From Saprospiraceae bacterium (GTDB lineage Bacteria; Bacteroidota; Bacteroidia; Chitinophagales; Saprospiraceae): 6,633 nucleotides of DNA. The position numbers and the translations under genes are program-made. The stretch covers positions 1 to 6,633 of the forward strand of contig JAHDBO010000110.1 in NCBI GenBank assembly GCA_020630355.1, written 5' to 3'. Below the pieces are notes generated by a model. That model saw only the letters and a program-made list of their open reading frames with translations, made no database searches and was not told the DNA's origin. Positions 5,793-6,633 of the stretch are shown piece after piece (position 1 is the stretch's first letter; the number at the start of each line of letters is the position of its first letter).

Positions 5793-6620
5793 CTAAAGTT
5801 CTACGATGACGGTATCTCGAACGTAGGAAAGTCCAGTGAAAATCCCTGTTCCATTTTCGATATTATCCCTAATCGAAGCAGGAGAGCCAAACGGGTTTCC
5901 GTTAGATTGTGCGGCATTATCTACGGATTCCAAGAAATTGTAATAAGCTTCATCAATATGAAAAATCGAAGCGATTAAGGTATCCCCTATCTCGTAATTG
6001 AATCCCGTTCCAAATACGACGGTTTCACCATTGTATATATTGTCGTCTGAATAAAAATCTTGTTCTAGGGATTCTTCTGCACTGATGCTTTGGCCGAGAT
6101 GCAACATTCTTCTGTAGAAATTTTGCTCGTCTGGATTGTCCTCAAAATAGGTAAACAGTAAGGCCGTTGTGTCCTCCTCTATTCTGAATTTCAATACAAG
6201 AGAATCAATCGAAACGGGTTCTAAAATCTTGGTTTTAGCCCTAAGTTGCGCCCCATCGGCTAAGGTGATTTCTAAATCAAAATCCTCGTTGTAATGCGCA
6301 GGAACAATTTCGTCCGCTACATAATTATAGATTTTGTTGAAGTTGGTATCTATTAGCACTGTTTCATTAAGTATCACTTCATTGCCTTGATGGCGTACTT
6401 TCACCGTTACGCCTTGCACGGGTGAGGGGATTAGTACATTAGAAAAATATTCTAAACTACTCGTCAGTACCATCCGATAAGGTTGTCCTGGTTCCAGGTA
6501 GCATTCCACTACCAGCTCTTCTGCATATTCGGGCAGCTCCACCTCGATTTCTTTTTCTAGATTGCAGGCTGCGAAAGCCAAAAATGAACCTATTAGGAAG
6601 AATAGCTGGCGTTTTGTCAT
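5793..6620 (-). CDS. DUF4249 family lipoprotein
   Basis: The 275-residue product is an outer-envelope lipoprotein with lipobox AFAAC (Cys19), followed by acidic residues (NLEKEIEVELPE). The family pattern is clear. ELVVECYL (35-42) and PYRMVLTSSLEYF (47-59) form the first strands. PVQGVTVKV (67-75) is typical of the N-terminal immunoglobulin-like part. PVSIDSL (135-141) opens the second half. DEAYYNFLESV (223-233) with NPFGSPASIRDNI (242-254) and a GIFTG turn form the C-terminal signature. Members are about 270-400 residues long, so this one is on the short side but has both ends. The biochemical function is unknown; in Bacteroidota these genes usually sit next to a TonB-dependent receptor with a carboxypeptidase-like plug extension and probably help it take up a ligand. 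That receptor would be upstream on the minus strand, beyond position 6633. The ATG at 6620 directly begins a good signal peptide. Only 13 bases upstream are visible, so the promoter or operon link cannot be judged. Confidence 0.9.
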   Translation of the reverse strand: MTKRQLFFLIGSFLAFAACNLEKEIEVELPEYAEELVVECYLEPGQPYRMVLTSSLEYFSNVLIPSPVQGVTVKVRHQGNEVILNETVLIDTNFNKIYNYVADEIVPAHYNEDFDLEITLADGAQLRAKTKILEPVSIDSLVLKFRIEEDTTALLFTYFEDNPDEQNFYRRMLHLGQSISAEESLEQDFYSDDNIYNGETVVFGTGFNYEIGDTLIASIFHIDEAYYNFLESVDNAAQSNGNPFGSPASIRDNIENGTGIFTGLSYVRDTVIVEL

Positions 6621-6633
6621 TGGAGTGATTTGC

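Overview
The window looks like chromosomal DNA of a member of the Bacteroidota. Three lines of evidence point there: a DUF4249-type lipoprotein (a family essentially confined to that phylum), AT-rich leaders without Shine-Dalgarno sequences, and several short lipoproteins with a Cys lipobox. The phylum call is inferred from gene content and gene style; genus cannot be given. I see no rRNA, tRNA, CRISPR array, insertion sequence or prophage gene.

Layout, left to right. Positions 1-108 are an AT-rich gene end with a 7-bp tandem repeat and a 9-bp-arm hairpin. A minus-strand gene (109-1359) encodes an exported, lysine-rich coiled-coil protein of unknown function. A 100-bp divergent intergenic region carrying a 21-bp interrupted palindrome separates it from a plus-strand pair. 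That pair is a lipoprotein prolyl oligopeptidase (1460-3622) and, overlapping it by an ATGA, a small lipoprotein (3619-4131) whose middle resembles an L,D-transpeptidase (YkuD) fold without the catalytic His/Cys. A compact Pif1/RecD-like SF1B helicase follows (4234-5514). Next is a 44-codon basic single-pass membrane protein (5601-5735), preceded by an AT-rich inverted repeat. A short convergent gap with nested inverted repeats (putative terminator) leads to a minus-strand DUF4249 lipoprotein (5793-6620). Its usual partner, a TonB-dependent receptor, would lie just beyond the right edge.

How the genes fit together: four of the six proteins carry export signals (three lipoproteins, one Sec-type), so this is mostly a cell-envelope neighbourhood. 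Only the peptidase and the YkuD-like lipoprotein are clearly linked, by translational coupling. The helicase is a housekeeping genome-maintenance gene with no evident functional link to its neighbours. I do not see a convincing new multi-gene system. The items most worth a second look are the degenerate YkuD-like lipoprotein, the small membrane protein, and the AT-rich inverted repeats between genes.
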